From positions 62,001 through 126,000 of the forward strand of contig NZ_LYPL01000006.1 of NCBI RefSeq assembly GCF_001662075.1: a DNA stretch of 64,000 nt, in the 5' to 3' direction. This stretch comes from Rhizobium bangladeshense (lineage in GTDB: Bacteria; Pseudomonadota; Alphaproteobacteria; Rhizobiales; Rhizobiaceae). Below are positions 52,960 to 62,534 of the stretch, piece after piece. The position numbers were made by a program, and so were the translations under genes. How positions within the stretch are numbered: the first letter of the stretch is position 1; each line of letters begins with the position of its first letter. Under the pieces are notes generated by a model, which saw only the letters and a program-made list of their open reading frames with translations, had not been told where the DNA came from and did no database searches.

Positions 52960-54549
52960 ATGCGTTTCAGTCTTTCGCCGAAGTTCGGTAAGTCGGCCGG
53001 TAATCTTCTGGTTGTGGGCCTGCTGGCGAGTGCCGCAACGGGCTGCAGTTCCGATGTGACACGGTTTGGCGGTTTGTTTTCCTCCTCCGGGCAGGATCAG
53101 ATCACCACAAGTTCCATTCCGCGCAGGGGCGCCGTCCAGGGCGATCCGGTGCCGCGCGCCGATCTCGGCGGTACGGCCGTCGCCAGCCAGTCCGGTTACG
53201 GCGGAAACAATGCACTGAACCAGCCCTATCCGGCGAACCCGGGCTACGAGCCGGTCCGTCCATCGAGCGCACGCCTGGCTTCCTCGCCTGTCGCAATACA
53301 GCGTTCCGAGCTTGCGGCGCCGACGACTGCCGCACCGTCCCGGCAGCGGGAAAGGCAAGTGGCGCTCGCCCAGCCGTTCCCGGCTTCGCCGCAGGCTGAA
53401 AAGCCGCGGCTCGTGGCGCCGTCAGCACCTAAGGCGACGCCCGATTCGCTGACGACCGGCACGACGCCGAAGGTTTCCGGCTGGTCGGCGACCAATGCGC
53501 CTTCCGTGACGCTGCGTCCGGGCGAAAACATCGCCACGCTGTCGAGACGTTTCGGTGTTCCGGAAAAGGAAATCCTGCGAGTCAATAATCTGAAGACGGC
53601 CTCTGCCGCCCAACCCGGTCAGGCGATCCTGATCCCGACGTTCAATGGCGGCAATGCCGCCAAGGCAGCTTCGCAGGCAGCCGACCTTTCCAAACCGGGC
53701 AATATGCCGGGACCGGCCAACGCGCCTGAACAGAAGGTCGCCGTCGTCCCGGGCACCAATTCCGCCCGCGACAAGACGATGGCGAGCGCCGATCCAACCA
53801 GCAAGCTTCCGGCCGGCGCCGGCAAGGACCCGAAGGCGCCTGCAGGCACCTATGTCGTCAAGCAGGGGGATTCGCTGGCAAAGATCGCCAAGGCAACCGG
53901 CGCCAATATCGACGATCTCAAGGCGGCCAACAATCTTTCGGCGAGCACGCTGCGTGTGGGCCAGGCCCTGAAGGTCCCGAACGGCAGAGCCGACACGATC
54001 AAGACCGCCTCGATCCCGGCTGAAAAGGTTGAGTCGAAGCCGGCTGATCCGGCGCCTGCCCAGCAGACGGCTTCCGTTCAGCCCGCGCCCTATAAGGCGC
54101 CGTCCGCCACGCAGACCGTCGACGAGGTCGAGAAGAAGGCCGACGTCAGCTCCGACGCGCCGGAATCGACCGGCATCGGCAAATACCGCTGGCCGGTGCG
54201 CGGCCAGGTCATTGCCGCCTATGGCGCCAACGTCAACGGCAACCGCAACGACGGCATCGATATCTCGGTCCCGCAGGGTACGCCGATCAAGGCCGCCGAA
54301 AACGGCGTCGTCATCTATGCCGGCAACGGCCTGAAGGAACTCGGCAATACGGTTCTCGTCCGTCACGACGACGGCACCGTCACTGTCTATGGCAATGCCG
54401 ACACGCTGAGCGTTGCCCGCGGCCAGAAGATCCAGCGCGGTCAAACCGTCGCCGTCTCCGGCATGAGCGGCGACGTCAAGCAGCCGCAGGTCCATTTCGA
54501 GGTGCGCAAGGACGCGTCCCCGGTCAACCCGATGACTTTCCTGGAATAG
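52960..54549 (+). CDS. NlpD/DipM-like LysM-LytM lipoprotein
   Basis: 529 residues: a lipoprotein signal (LLVVGLLASAATGCSS), a disordered region, LysM domains at about 182-226 (LRPGENIATLSRRFGVPEKEILRVNN) and 296-341 (YVVKQGDSLAKIAKATGANIDDLKAANN), and a C-terminal M23/LytM domain (about 410-525). The first zinc His of M23 is replaced (GNRNDGIDIS), as in E. coli NlpD, although HFEVR remains, so it probably activates an amidase rather than cutting peptidoglycan itself. Follows surE-pcm as nlpD does elsewhere. A TTG at 52936 is less likely. Confidence 0.93.
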   Translation: MRFSLSPKFGKSAGNLLVVGLLASAATGCSSDVTRFGGLFSSSGQDQITTSSIPRRGAVQGDPVPRADLGGTAVASQSGYGGNNALNQPYPANPGYEPVRPSSARLASSPVAIQRSELAAPTTAAPSRQRERQVALAQPFPASPQAEKPRLVAPSAPKATPDSLTTGTTPKVSGWSATNAPSVTLRPGENIATLSRRFGVPEKEILRVNNLKTASAAQPGQAILIPTFNGGNAAKAASQAADLSKPGNMPGPANAPEQKVAVVPGTNSARDKTMASADPTSKLPAGAGKDPKAPAGTYVVKQGDSLAKIAKATGANIDDLKAANNLSASTLRVGQALKVPNGRADTIKTASIPAEKVESKPADPAPAQQTASVQPAPYKAPSATQTVDEVEKKADVSSDAPESTGIGKYRWPVRGQVIAAYGANVNGNRNDGIDISVPQGTPIKAAENGVVIYAGNGLKELGNTVLVRHDDGTVTVYGNADTLSVARGQKIQRGQTVAVSGMSGDVKQPQVHFEVRKDASPVNPMTFLE

Positions 54550-54570
54550 GTAGAGCGTACCAGGAAGCGC

Positions 54571-54597
54571 AAAAGCCCGGCCAATCGCCGGGCTTTT
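54571..54597 (+). terminator. Bidirectional terminator between nlpD-like and DUF815 genes
   Basis: AAAAGCCCGGC and GCCGGGCTTTT with a five-base loop. It serves convergent genes ending at 54549 and 54608. Confidence 0.85.
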
Positions 54598-54607
54598 GTC
54601 ATTTAAA

Positions 54608-55480
54608 TCAGACTCTATCGATATGGACGCGCATGCGTCCCGCCAGATCCTGAATATACTGCCAGGCGACGCGGCCGGATCGCGCGCCGCGCGTCGTTGC
54701 CCATTCCAGCGCCTCGGCATGCATCTTGTTGCGTTCGAGCCCGAGCTGGAAGTAATCGGCATAGCCGTCGATCATGCCGAGATAGTCTTCCTGGCTGCAT
54801 TTATGAAATCCGAGCCAGAGGCCGAAACGATCGGATAGCGAAACCTTCTCCTCGACGGCTTCGGACGGATTGATCGCTGTCGACTGTTCGTTTTCCATCA
54901 TGTGACGCGGCAAAAGATGGCGCCGATTCGACGTGGCATAGAAGAGCACGTTGTCCGGCCGTCCTTCGACGCCGCCGTCAAGCGCCGCCTTCAGCGACTT
55001 GTAGGCGGTGTCATCGTGATCGAAGGAGAGATCGTCGCAGAAGACGATCACGCGGTAGGGCGTATTCTTCAGGAGGTCGAGCAGGTTGGGTAGGCTGGCA
55101 ATATCCTCGCGGTGAACTTCGACCAGCTTCAGCGCGACGCCGCTTTCGCGCCTGACATCCTCGTGCACGGCTTTGACCAGCGACGATTTGCCCATGCCGC
55201 GCGCACCCCAGAGCAGCACATTGTTGGCCGCATAACCTGCGGCGAAACGCACCGTATTTTCGTGCAGGATGTCGCGCACGTGGTCGACGCCGCGGATGAG
55301 CTTCAGCGCCACCCGGTTGGGTTTCTTAACGGGCTGCAGATGCTGGCGCAGCGGCGCCCAGACGAAACAGTCTGCCGCGTTCCAGTCGTTGACGGCGGGC
55401 GCCGGTCCGGCAAGACGCTGGACGGCGTCAGCGAGTCGCTTCAGCTCGGCAAGCAAGGCGGTGTTGATTTCCTCGGTCAT
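54608..55480 (-). CDS. DUF815 family ATPase
   Basis: A 290-residue AAA-type ATPase: Walker A in LLWGARGMGKSSLVKAVHED, Walker B in YRVIVFCDDLSFDHDD, sensor in NVLFYATSNRRHLLP. The function is unknown. AGGAG precedes the ATG at 55480. It is divergent from yajC and convergent with the nlpD-like gene. Confidence 0.93.
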   Translation of the reverse strand: MTEEINTALLAELKRLADAVQRLAGPAPAVNDWNAADCFVWAPLRQHLQPVKKPNRVALKLIRGVDHVRDILHENTVRFAAGYAANNVLLWGARGMGKSSLVKAVHEDVRRESGVALKLVEVHREDIASLPNLLDLLKNTPYRVIVFCDDLSFDHDDTAYKSLKAALDGGVEGRPDNVLFYATSNRRHLLPRHMMENEQSTAINPSEAVEEKVSLSDRFGLWLGFHKCSQEDYLGMIDGYADYFQLGLERNKMHAEALEWATTRGARSGRVAWQYIQDLAGRMRVHIDRV

Positions 55481-55682
55481 CGCAAGCTCCTGATTTCTTG
55501 CTGCGGCAATCCGCTTTATCTTTCGATGCGGGTAGCATGGCGTTTTGCCGCCGGAAAGGTTATGAGGCAGCGGAATCGGTACTGTTTCCGGCTGTTTCTG
55601 TTGCATTCATCGAAGCGGCAACTATAGTCCGGCAACCTGAAAAATGAGGCGGAGTTCCGCCGCCAAGCCTGAGGAGTTTAGC

Positions 55683-56030
55683 ATGTTCATCACCCCGGCA
55701 TTCGCCCAGAGTGCGACCGACACCGCAACCGGTTTCGGGAGCTCCGGTTTCGAAATGATCATTCTGTTCGTGCCGCTGATGGTCGTTTGGTACTTCCTGC
55801 TGATCCGTCCGCAGCGCGCCCAGGCCAAGAAGCGTGAGGAAACCCTGAAGGCGATCCGTCGCGGCGACCAGGTCGTGACCGGCGGCGGTCTCGTCGGCAA
55901 GGTGACGAAGGTCGTCGACGACAAGGAAGTCGAAGTCGAGATTGCCGAAGGCGTTCGCGTCCGCATCGTCCGCAGCGGCATTTCGGAAGTTCGCGTCAAG
56001 GGTGAACCTGTCAAGGCCGACGCGGCGTAA
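55683..56030 (+). CDS. yajC: Sec translocase accessory protein YajC
   Basis: 115 residues with one membrane helix (MIILFVPLMVVWYFLLIRPQ) and the family motif RPQRAQAKKREETLKAIRRGDQVVTGGGLVGKV. Joins SecDF at the Sec translocon. GAGGAG lies about seven bases upstream. It precedes secDF by 44 bases. Confidence 0.97.
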   Translation: MFITPAFAQSATDTATGFGSSGFEMIILFVPLMVVWYFLLIRPQRAQAKKREETLKAIRRGDQVVTGGGLVGKVTKVVDDKEVEVEIAEGVRVRIVRSGISEVRVKGEPVKADAA

Positions 56031-56074
56031 CAGGCGATAACGGCAAACCGCCGGATCGGAAGATCGTCGAGAGA

Positions 56075-58615
56075 ATGTTGCATTTTTCCCGTTGGAAAAC
56101 ACTTCTGATTTGGCTGGTTGCGTTTGCGGCCGTCGTCATCGCTGCGCCCAATCTGGTGAGCGAGGCACAGCGCGCCTCTCTGCCGGATTGGCTGCGAAAC
56201 GATCGCCTGGTGCTCGGCCTCGATCTGCAGGGCGGTTCCCATATCGTTCTGAAGGTCGAGCGTTCCGATATCGTCAAGGACCGCCTGGAAGAGGCGGTCG
56301 CGAATGTACGCGCCGCGCTGCGCGGCGCCGGCATCCGCTATACCGGGCTGACCGGCAACGACCAGACAGTCACTGTCCGGATCACCGATCCTGCTGAGAC
56401 GCAGAAAGCGGTCGATCTTCTGAAATCCATGGCGACGACCCGCGGACATTCCGCCCCTGGGCTCGCGCTGCAGCAGGGCGGCGAAGGGCAGCTTTCACTG
56501 CAGATTTCCGACGCCGGCATTACCGCTGACGTCGCCTCCGCCCGGACCCGGTCGCTTGATATCGTCGCCCGCCGCATCGCCGGATTCGGCTATGAGAATT
56601 TCCACGTTCGCCCCGATGGCGACGACCGGATCACCGTGCAGGTGCTGGGGTCGGTCGATGCCGAGCGGCTGAAGAACCTCCTCAATCAGCCGGCCAGGCT
56701 TTCCTTTCATCTGATCGATGAAAGCATGTCGGGGCAGGAGGCGCTGAACGGTCGCTGGCCGGCGACCTCGCAGGTACTCTATTCGCTGGACGATCCGCCG
56801 GTTCCCTACCTCGTCGACCGTACGGCATTCGTCACCGGCAGCAACATGATCGACATCCAGCCTGTCGTCGATCCGCAGACCCAGGATGTCTCGATCGCCT
56901 ATCGGCTGGATGCGGAAGGCACGCGGCGGCTGGCTGAGGCGACGGGGCAGAATATCGGCAAGCATCTTGCCATCGTCTTCGACGACCAGGTCATGTCGGC
57001 GCCGACCATCGATGCGGCGATCACCGGCGGTGAGGGCCGGATATCGGCGCACTTCTCCGAGGATGGCGTCCGCGACCTTGCGATCATGCTGCGCGCCGGC
57101 GCCTTGCCGGCAACGCTGACGAGCGTCGAGGAACGCAGCGTCAGCCCGAGCTTCGGCGCTGACTCCATCTTCTCCGGCCTCATTGCCGGCCTCGTCGCCG
57201 TTCTGCTCGTCGCAGCATTGATGATCGCGCTTTATCGGATTCTCGGCCTCGTCGCTGTCGTCTCGCTCTTCTTCAATCTGATATTGATCATTGCCGTGCT
57301 GAGCCTTGTGGGCGCGACGCTGACCTTGCCCGGTATTGCCGGCATCGTGCTCATCGTCGGCATGGCGGTCGATTCCAACGTGCTGATCTACGAGCGCATC
57401 CGTGAGGAGGAGAAAACCGGCCCCTCCTTTGCGCAGGCGGTCGGGCGCGGCTTCTCGCGTGCCTTTGCAACGATCGTCGATGCGAATGTCACGATCTTCA
57501 TCGCTGCCGTCATTCTCTTTTTCCTCGGCAGCGAATCCATTCGTGGTTTTGCCGTGACGCTGGCGGTCGGCATTCTGACGACCGTCTTCACGGCATTCAC
57601 GCTGACCCGCTCGATCGTTGCCGCCTGGCTGGCGCGACGCCATCCGCGGCACTTGCCAAAGAGCGTCCTGACCCATCTCTTCGAGCACGCCAATATCCGG
57701 TTCATGGGCATCCGCCGCTACGTTTTCACGGCGTCGGCTGCGATCTCGCTGATCGCCATGGCGGCCTTTGCCACCGTCGGCCTGCAGCTCGGCATCGACT
57801 TCACCGGTGGCTCGCTCATCGAGGTGACGGCGAAACAGGGCAATGCCGACATCACCGATCTCCGATCGCGCCTCAACGATCTCAATCTCGGCGAGGTCGG
57901 GGTCGAACGCACCGGCGGGCCGGCGAACGCGCGGATCCGCATCGCGTCCCAGGGCGGCGGCGAGAATGCCGAGCAATCGGCAGCGACGCTGGTGCGCTGC
58001 GAGCTCGAGGCGGATTATGATTTCCGCCGCGTCGAAGTCGTCGGCCCGGCCATCTCCGGCGAGTTGACGATGATGGCGACGCTCGGTGTCGTTGCCGCGC
58101 TCGCGGCAATCCTGCTCTACATCTGGATCCGCTTCGAGTGGCAGTTCGCCGTCGGCGCCATCGTCGCAACGCTGCACGACGTCATCATCATGCTGGGGCT
58201 TTTCGTGCTGACCGGCATCGAATTCAATCTGACGAGTATCGCCGCCGTGCTGACCATTGTCGGCTATTCCCTGAACGACACCGTCGTCGTCTATGACCGG
58301 ATGCGCGAGAACCTGAAGCGATACACGAGGATGCCGCTGCCGATCCTGATCGATGCCTCGATCAATCAGACATTGTCGCGCACCGTCCTGACGGCGGCGA
58401 CGACGCTGCTTGCCTTGCTGGCGCTCTACCTGTTCGGCGGCGACGTCATGCGATCATTCGCCTTTGCGATGCTCTTTGGCGTCGCTCTCGGCACTTTCTC
58501 TTCGATCTATATCGCCGCCCCCGTGCTGATCGTCTTCCGGCTGCGGCCGGAGAGCCCCGACGGGGAAGAGAGCAACAAGACGGATGCCGGTGTAAAATCC
58601 GGCACAGTGGTTTGA
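56075..58615 (+). CDS. secDF: SecD-SecF fusion, protein translocase subunit
   Basis: An 846-residue inner-membrane protein joining SecD and SecF in one chain. SecD half: LGLDLQGGSHIVLKVE, the periplasmic P1 domain and ADSIFSGLIAGLVAVLL. SecF half begins near residue 550: LQLGIDFTGGSLIEV and ATLHDVIIMLGLFVLTGIEFNLTSIAAVLTIVGYSLNDTVVVYDRMREN. Proton-driven late stage of secretion. The fused form is common in Rhizobiales. Confidence 0.97.
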   Translation: MLHFSRWKTLLIWLVAFAAVVIAAPNLVSEAQRASLPDWLRNDRLVLGLDLQGGSHIVLKVERSDIVKDRLEEAVANVRAALRGAGIRYTGLTGNDQTVTVRITDPAETQKAVDLLKSMATTRGHSAPGLALQQGGEGQLSLQISDAGITADVASARTRSLDIVARRIAGFGYENFHVRPDGDDRITVQVLGSVDAERLKNLLNQPARLSFHLIDESMSGQEALNGRWPATSQVLYSLDDPPVPYLVDRTAFVTGSNMIDIQPVVDPQTQDVSIAYRLDAEGTRRLAEATGQNIGKHLAIVFDDQVMSAPTIDAAITGGEGRISAHFSEDGVRDLAIMLRAGALPATLTSVEERSVSPSFGADSIFSGLIAGLVAVLLVAALMIALYRILGLVAVVSLFFNLILIIAVLSLVGATLTLPGIAGIVLIVGMAVDSNVLIYERIREEEKTGPSFAQAVGRGFSRAFATIVDANVTIFIAAVILFFLGSESIRGFAVTLAVGILTTVFTAFTLTRSIVAAWLARRHPRHLPKSVLTHLFEHANIRFMGIRRYVFTASAAISLIAMAAFATVGLQLGIDFTGGSLIEVTAKQGNADITDLRSRLNDLNLGEVGVERTGGPANARIRIASQGGGENAEQSAATLVRCELEADYDFRRVEVVGPAISGELTMMATLGVVAALAAILLYIWIRFEWQFAVGAIVATLHDVIIMLGLFVLTGIEFNLTSIAAVLTIVGYSLNDTVVVYDRMRENLKRYTRMPLPILIDASINQTLSRTVLTAATTLLALLALYLFGGDVMRSFAFAMLFGVALGTFSSIYIAAPVLIVFRLRPESPDGEESNKTDAGVKSGTVV

Positions 58616-58619
58616 AAAC

Positions 58620-59006
58620 ATGGCAAAAGGCATAGAAATCCGCGCCGCGCATTTTCCCGGGCGCGCTCCGATCGACACTTACGGTAACGGCGGCTTCCGT
58701 TTTGCCGACATGTCGCATCGCGGCTCGATCCTTTGCCTGCCCTCCGGCATTCATGGCTGGGACATGGACATGTCGAAGCCGCTGTCGCTTGAAAATTTTC
58801 GCCGTGTGCTGGAGGAGGCCGCCGACATAGAAGTTCTGCTCGTCGGCACGGGAACCGAGCTTCGCCGTCTGCCCGACGAATTGAAGCAGGCGCTGAAAGC
58901 GCGCGGCATCTCCTCCGATCCGATGAGCACGGGCGCCGCAGTGCGTACCTTCAATATCATGCTGTCTGAGCAACGCGCCGTCGCGGCGGCCTTGATTGCG
59001 GTCTGA
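58620..59006 (+). CDS. Mth938-like domain protein
   Basis: A 128-residue soluble protein of the Mth938/NDUFAF3-like (DUF498) fold: RFADMSHRGSILCLPSGIHGW, EVLLVGTGTELRRLPDELKQALKARGISSDPMSTGAAVRTFN. Eukaryotic relatives help assemble respiratory complex I. It lies four bases after secDF and two before the NDUFAF6-like gene, a pairing that points the same way. Confidence 0.9.
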   Translation: MAKGIEIRAAHFPGRAPIDTYGNGGFRFADMSHRGSILCLPSGIHGWDMDMSKPLSLENFRRVLEEAADIEVLLVGTGTELRRLPDELKQALKARGISSDPMSTGAAVRTFNIMLSEQRAVAAALIAV

Positions 59007-59008
59007 CG

Positions 59009-59866
59009 ATGGCTGACGCGAATATTGCGACGAACCAGGATGTCTGCCTGGCGATGCTGCGCGACAATGATCGCGACCGCTATCTCGCCTGCCTTCTATC
59101 GCCGCAGGACAAGCGCGGCGCGCTTGCGGCGCTTTACGCATTCAATGCCGAGCTCGCCCGCATCCGCGACCTGGTGCACGAGCCGCTGCCCGGCGAGGTG
59201 CGCATGCAATATTGGCATGACCTGCTGGAAGGCAGTGCGCATGGTTCGACGGCCGCCAATCCCGTCGCCGCCGCGCTTCTGGAAGCAATCGAAACTTATC
59301 GCCTGCCGCGCAAGACGCTCGTCGACATGATCGAGGCCCGCACCTTCGACCTCTATGACGATCCGATGGAAACGCGCCTGACGCTCGAAGGTTATGCCGG
59401 CGAAACCGCCTCCGCGCTCATCCAGCTTGCAAGCCTTGTTCTTTCGCCTGAGGATGCCCCACGATCGGCCGATGCCGCCGGCCATGCCGGCGTCGCCCAG
59501 GCGATTGCCGGCCTGTTGCTGCTGATGCCGCTGCATCGCCGCCGCGGCCAGCTCTATATTCCGCTGCAGATCCTTTCGGCCACCGGCCTCGACCGCGATG
59601 CCTTCCTTGCCGGCGAAGACCGACCGCGCATCTCCGCCGCCATCGAGGCCTTCGCCGGCCTCGGCCGCGAGCATCTGGCAAAGGCAAGGGGGGCAGGGCC
59701 GATTGCGCCCGCCGTCTTTCCGGCCTTCCTGCCGGTCACACTGGCCGAACCGGTGCTTCGCAAGGCACAGAGGCGGGGCGCCCTGCTGTTCGACCGGCCG
59801 CTACAGCCGCCGCAATGGCGCCGCCAGCTCGCAATGGCGCTGGCTGCATCGCGCAGGAAAATCTGA
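59009..59866 (+). CDS. Squalene/phytoene-synthase-like protein (NDUFAF6 type)
   Basis: 285 residues with the trans-prenyltransferase head-to-head fold (ALYAFNAELARIRDLV, VRMQYWHDLLEG, AGHAGVAQAIAGLLLLMP). The Asp-rich metal motifs of true squalene synthases are not present (IRDLV and DDPME only), as in NDUFAF6, a complex I assembly factor. Together with the Mth938-like neighbour this suggests a role in complex I assembly rather than isoprenoid synthesis; this is an inference. Confidence 0.88.
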   Translation: MADANIATNQDVCLAMLRDNDRDRYLACLLSPQDKRGALAALYAFNAELARIRDLVHEPLPGEVRMQYWHDLLEGSAHGSTAANPVAAALLEAIETYRLPRKTLVDMIEARTFDLYDDPMETRLTLEGYAGETASALIQLASLVLSPEDAPRSADAAGHAGVAQAIAGLLLLMPLHRRRGQLYIPLQILSATGLDRDAFLAGEDRPRISAAIEAFAGLGREHLAKARGAGPIAPAVFPAFLPVTLAEPVLRKAQRRGALLFDRPLQPPQWRRQLAMALAASRRKI

Positions 59867-59936
59867 TATCGGTCAAATTCGCGCAAGTCTCGCGCGCTAC
59901 AAGGTCCTCACGGCTACCTTTGAACGGAGACTCGGC

Positions 59937-60404
59937 GTGGGCATTATCGTCTGGTGCGTCCTTTTCGCCATCGTCATTTTCTTTGCCTTCGTGGCAACAC
60001 GCATGGCTGCGCAAAACAAGGAAGACGGTCTGCACGACACCGGTCTCGCCATCATCGAGTTCGGCCGCGCCTTTCCCAACGAGGCGATCCGCCAGCTGCA
60101 GGCGACTGAAAACGGTCAGGCGATCTTCGTGCGCCTCCACGACAACAAGGCCGGGCTGATGCGCAACATGGCGCGCCACTTCTCCTGCCATCTGATCGAG
60201 CCCGGCCGTGTGCGCGTGGTAAGCTCGGAGACGGGCAGGGGGCTGGCGATCGAATTTCTCGATGCGCCCAGTCACAACGGCAAGTTCGAGTTCGCGTCAC
60301 CGAAGGAGGCTTCCGAAGTTGCGTTGTGGCTGCTCGGTAACTACATCGCTGAGCCGGACAAGGACCTGCCAGCCGGCCATATATCCGCGGCCAACAAGCA
60401 GTAG
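59937..60404 (+). CDS. Hypothetical membrane-anchored protein, 155 residues
   Basis: One N-terminal membrane helix (IIVWCVLFAIVIFFAFVATRMAA), then a soluble domain (ENGQAIFVRLHDNKAGLMRNMARHFSCHLIEPGRVRVVSSETGRGLAIEFLDAP). The family is unknown to me but seems ordinary core Rhizobium. GTG start with CGGAGA six bases upstream; the longer frame (59598) overlaps the preceding gene. Confidence 0.8.
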   Translation: MGIIVWCVLFAIVIFFAFVATRMAAQNKEDGLHDTGLAIIEFGRAFPNEAIRQLQATENGQAIFVRLHDNKAGLMRNMARHFSCHLIEPGRVRVVSSETGRGLAIEFLDAPSHNGKFEFASPKEASEVALWLLGNYIAEPDKDLPAGHISAANKQ

Positions 60405-60413
60405 GACAGCTGC

Positions 60414-61844
60414 TCAGGCGCTTTCGGCAAACCTCGGTGTCTGGCCGAGCCAGGCGGCGCAGTCCGCAAGCGCGCGACGCGCGATCAACTGCCGTTTCAT
60501 GATCGTCTTATCCTTGCCGCGGAAGCGCTTGACGCCTTCGGGCTTGACGATCGAGCCGGGCTCAAGCTCCGGAAACAGCCCGAAATTGATGTTCATCGGC
60601 TGGAACGAGCGTTTACCGGGCTCTTCGTCGGTGACGATGTGGCCGCCGGTGATATGACCGAGCAGCGAGCCGAGCGCCGTCGTCGCCGGCGGCAGTAAGA
60701 TCGCTTCGCCCTTGCGTTCGGAGGCGGCAAAACGGCCGGCCATCAGCCCGACGCTGGCGCTTTCCACATAACCCTCGCAGCCGGTGATCTGGCCGGCGAA
60801 GCGCAGGCCGGGCCGCGACTTTAGCGTCAGCGACGGATCAAGCAGGGTCGGGGAGTTGATGTAGGTGTTGCGATGCAGGCCGCCGAGACGGGCGAACTCC
60901 GCATTCTCCAGGCCTGGGATCATCCGGAAGATTTCCGCCTGCGCGCCGTATTTCAGCTTCGTCTGGAAACCGACCATGTTGTAGAGCGTGCCGAGCGCAT
61001 TGTCCTGGCGCAGTTGCACGACGGCATAGGCCTTGACTGTCGGATTATGCGCGTTCGTCAGCCCCATCGGTTTCATCGGCCCGTGGCGCAGCGTCTCGCG
61101 GCCGCGCTCGGCCATCACCTCGATCGGCAGGCAGCCGTCGAAATAAGGCGTGCCTTCCCATTCCTTGAAGCCGACAGTGTCGCCAGCGATCAAGGCGTCG
61201 ACGAAGGCATTGTACTGCGCCTCGTCCATCGGGCAGTTGATGTAATCCTTGCCCGTGCCGCCGGGGCCAACCTTGTCGTAGCGCGACTGATACCAGCAGA
61301 TATCCATGTCGATGCTGTCGCGGTAGACGATCGGCGCGATGGCGTCGAAGAAGGCGAGCGAATCCTCGCCCGTCTGCGCCTGGATGGCGCTGGCAAGCGA
61401 CGGCGCTGTCAGCGGCCCGGTGGCGACGATGGCAAGATCCCAGTCGTGCGGTGGCAGGCCGGTGATTTCCTCGCGCACGACGGTGATCAGCGGATGGTCG
61501 TGGATCGCCTTGGTCACGGCTTCGGAAAAGCCGTCGCGATCGACGGCCAGCGCGCCGCCGGCCGGCACCTGGTGGCGGTCGGCGGCAGCCATGATCAGCG
61601 AGCCCGCCATGCGCATCTCGGCATGAATGACGCCGACAGCATTGCTGGTCGCATCGTCGGACCGGAAGGAATTGGAGCAGACGAGTTCGGCGAGCCCGTC
61701 GGTCTTGTGCGCATCCGTGCCGCGCACGCCGCGCATTTCATGCAAAATGACGGGAACGCCGGAGCTGGCGATCTGCCAGGCGGCTTCCGAACCGGCAAGC
61801 CCGCCGCCGACGACGTGAATAGGAGGATAGGAGATCGTGTTCAT
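60414..61844 (-). CDS. trmFO: tRNA (uracil-5-)-methyltransferase TrmFO
   Basis: A 476-residue FAD- and folate-dependent enzyme forming T54 in tRNA, in bacteria lacking TrmA. FAD motif [19 protein letters not shown]; signature [12 protein letters not shown] and [31 protein letters not shown]. Cysteines of the active site ([17 protein letters not shown]) are present. Full length. Confidence 0.97.
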   Translation of the reverse strand: MNTISYPPIHVVGGGLAGSEAAWQIASSGVPVILHEMRGVRGTDAHKTDGLAELVCSNSFRSDDATSNAVGVIHAEMRMAGSLIMAAADRHQVPAGGALAVDRDGFSEAVTKAIHDHPLITVVREEITGLPPHDWDLAIVATGPLTAPSLASAIQAQTGEDSLAFFDAIAPIVYRDSIDMDICWYQSRYDKVGPGGTGKDYINCPMDEAQYNAFVDALIAGDTVGFKEWEGTPYFDGCLPIEVMAERGRETLRHGPMKPMGLTNAHNPTVKAYAVVQLRQDNALGTLYNMVGFQTKLKYGAQAEIFRMIPGLENAEFARLGGLHRNTYINSPTLLDPSLTLKSRPGLRFAGQITGCEGYVESASVGLMAGRFAASERKGEAILLPPATTALGSLLGHITGGHIVTDEEPGKRSFQPMNINFGLFPELEPGSIVKPEGVKRFRGKDKTIMKRQLIARRALADCAAWLGQTPRFAESA

Positions 61845-61890
61845 TCCGGGCTGATATCATGTCGGCAGATGCGATCCAACACCCGGAATC

Positions 61891-61916
61891 AAAAACGGCG
61901 CCCTGATGGCGCCGTC
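61891..61916 (-). terminator. Terminator of the first DUF1127 gene
   Basis: On the minus strand ACGGCGCC and GGCGCCGT with a five-base loop, then five T, 29 bases after the stop at 61945. Confidence 0.85.
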
Positions 61917-61944
61917 TTGAAGCATCGTGCCGGTTTTCCCGCGA

Positions 61945-62088
61945 TTAGCGGAACGAGCGGGATGCGATGTTACGGATGTCGTAGCGGCTGACGCCGATGT
62001 CGGACAGGGTCTGGTTCGACAGGCTCCCGAGTTCGTTGAGTGTACGGCGGTAGCTGAGCCAGCTTTTTGCAATGCGGATCGGGTTCAT
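61945..62088 (-). CDS. DUF1127 (YjiS-like) small protein
   Basis: 47 residues, Arg-rich: MNPIRIAKSWLSYRRTLNELG, then LSNQTLSDIGVSRYDIRNIA. This is the DUF1127 pattern (W-x2-YRR, L-x2-L-s-x3-L-x-DIG-x-s-R-x-DI). Such proteins in alphaproteobacteria can bind RNA and affect carbon or phosphate metabolism. GAGGAAG is eight bases before this ATG; the ATG at 62094 is too close to the SD. Confidence 0.9.
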   Translation of the reverse strand: MNPIRIAKSWLSYRRTLNELGSLSNQTLSDIGVSRYDIRNIASRSFR

Positions 62089-62313
62089 TGTCATCTTCCT
62101 CGAACAAATGTCCGCTGGACGGCGGGATCGCCTGTCTCTCTGCGGTTGATGCTTATATAGGCGAAAACCCCCTCATTGTGCAGTGCAAATAAAAGGCGTC
62201 TGCCATGCAAATGTGCAATATGATGCTTGAGAATTGAGCGGTGAACATTTTTTGAGCGGGCTAAGGAACCGGGAAGATCCTGCAACCGCGGCGACCGTCG
62301 ATCGCCGCAAACG

Positions 62314-62344
62314 AAAACGCCCGCTGCGGTGCAGCGGGCGTTTT
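62314..62344 (-). terminator. Terminator of the second DUF1127 gene
   Basis: AAAACGCCCGCTGC and GCAGCGGGCGTTTT with a three-base loop; U-runs on both sides. It lies 44 bases after the stop at 62388. Confidence 0.85.
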
Positions 62345-62387
62345 AATCTTGGAGGGAACTGCTTGGGAGGAAGCAGAAATCTTTGAA

Positions 62388-62534
62388 TTAACGCGAAGAA
62401 GCTTCGCGGGCGACGCGATGGATGTCCGAACGGTCGATGCCGAGGTCATGCAATTCGCGGTTGGTCATGCGGCCGAGTTCGGTGACCGTCTGACGATACT
62501 TGCGCCAATTGTTGAAAGAGCGGGTGATGTTCAT
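62388..62534 (-). CDS. DUF1127 small protein (second copy)
   Basis: 48 residues: MNITRSFNNWRKYRQTVTELG, RMTNRELHDLGIDRSDI and a basic end. A paralogue of the gene at 61945, with its own SD (AAAGGGG) and terminator, so separately transcribed. Paired DUF1127 genes are frequent in rhizobia. Confidence 0.9.
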   Translation of the reverse strand: MNITRSFNNWRKYRQTVTELGRMTNRELHDLGIDRSDIHRVAREASSR

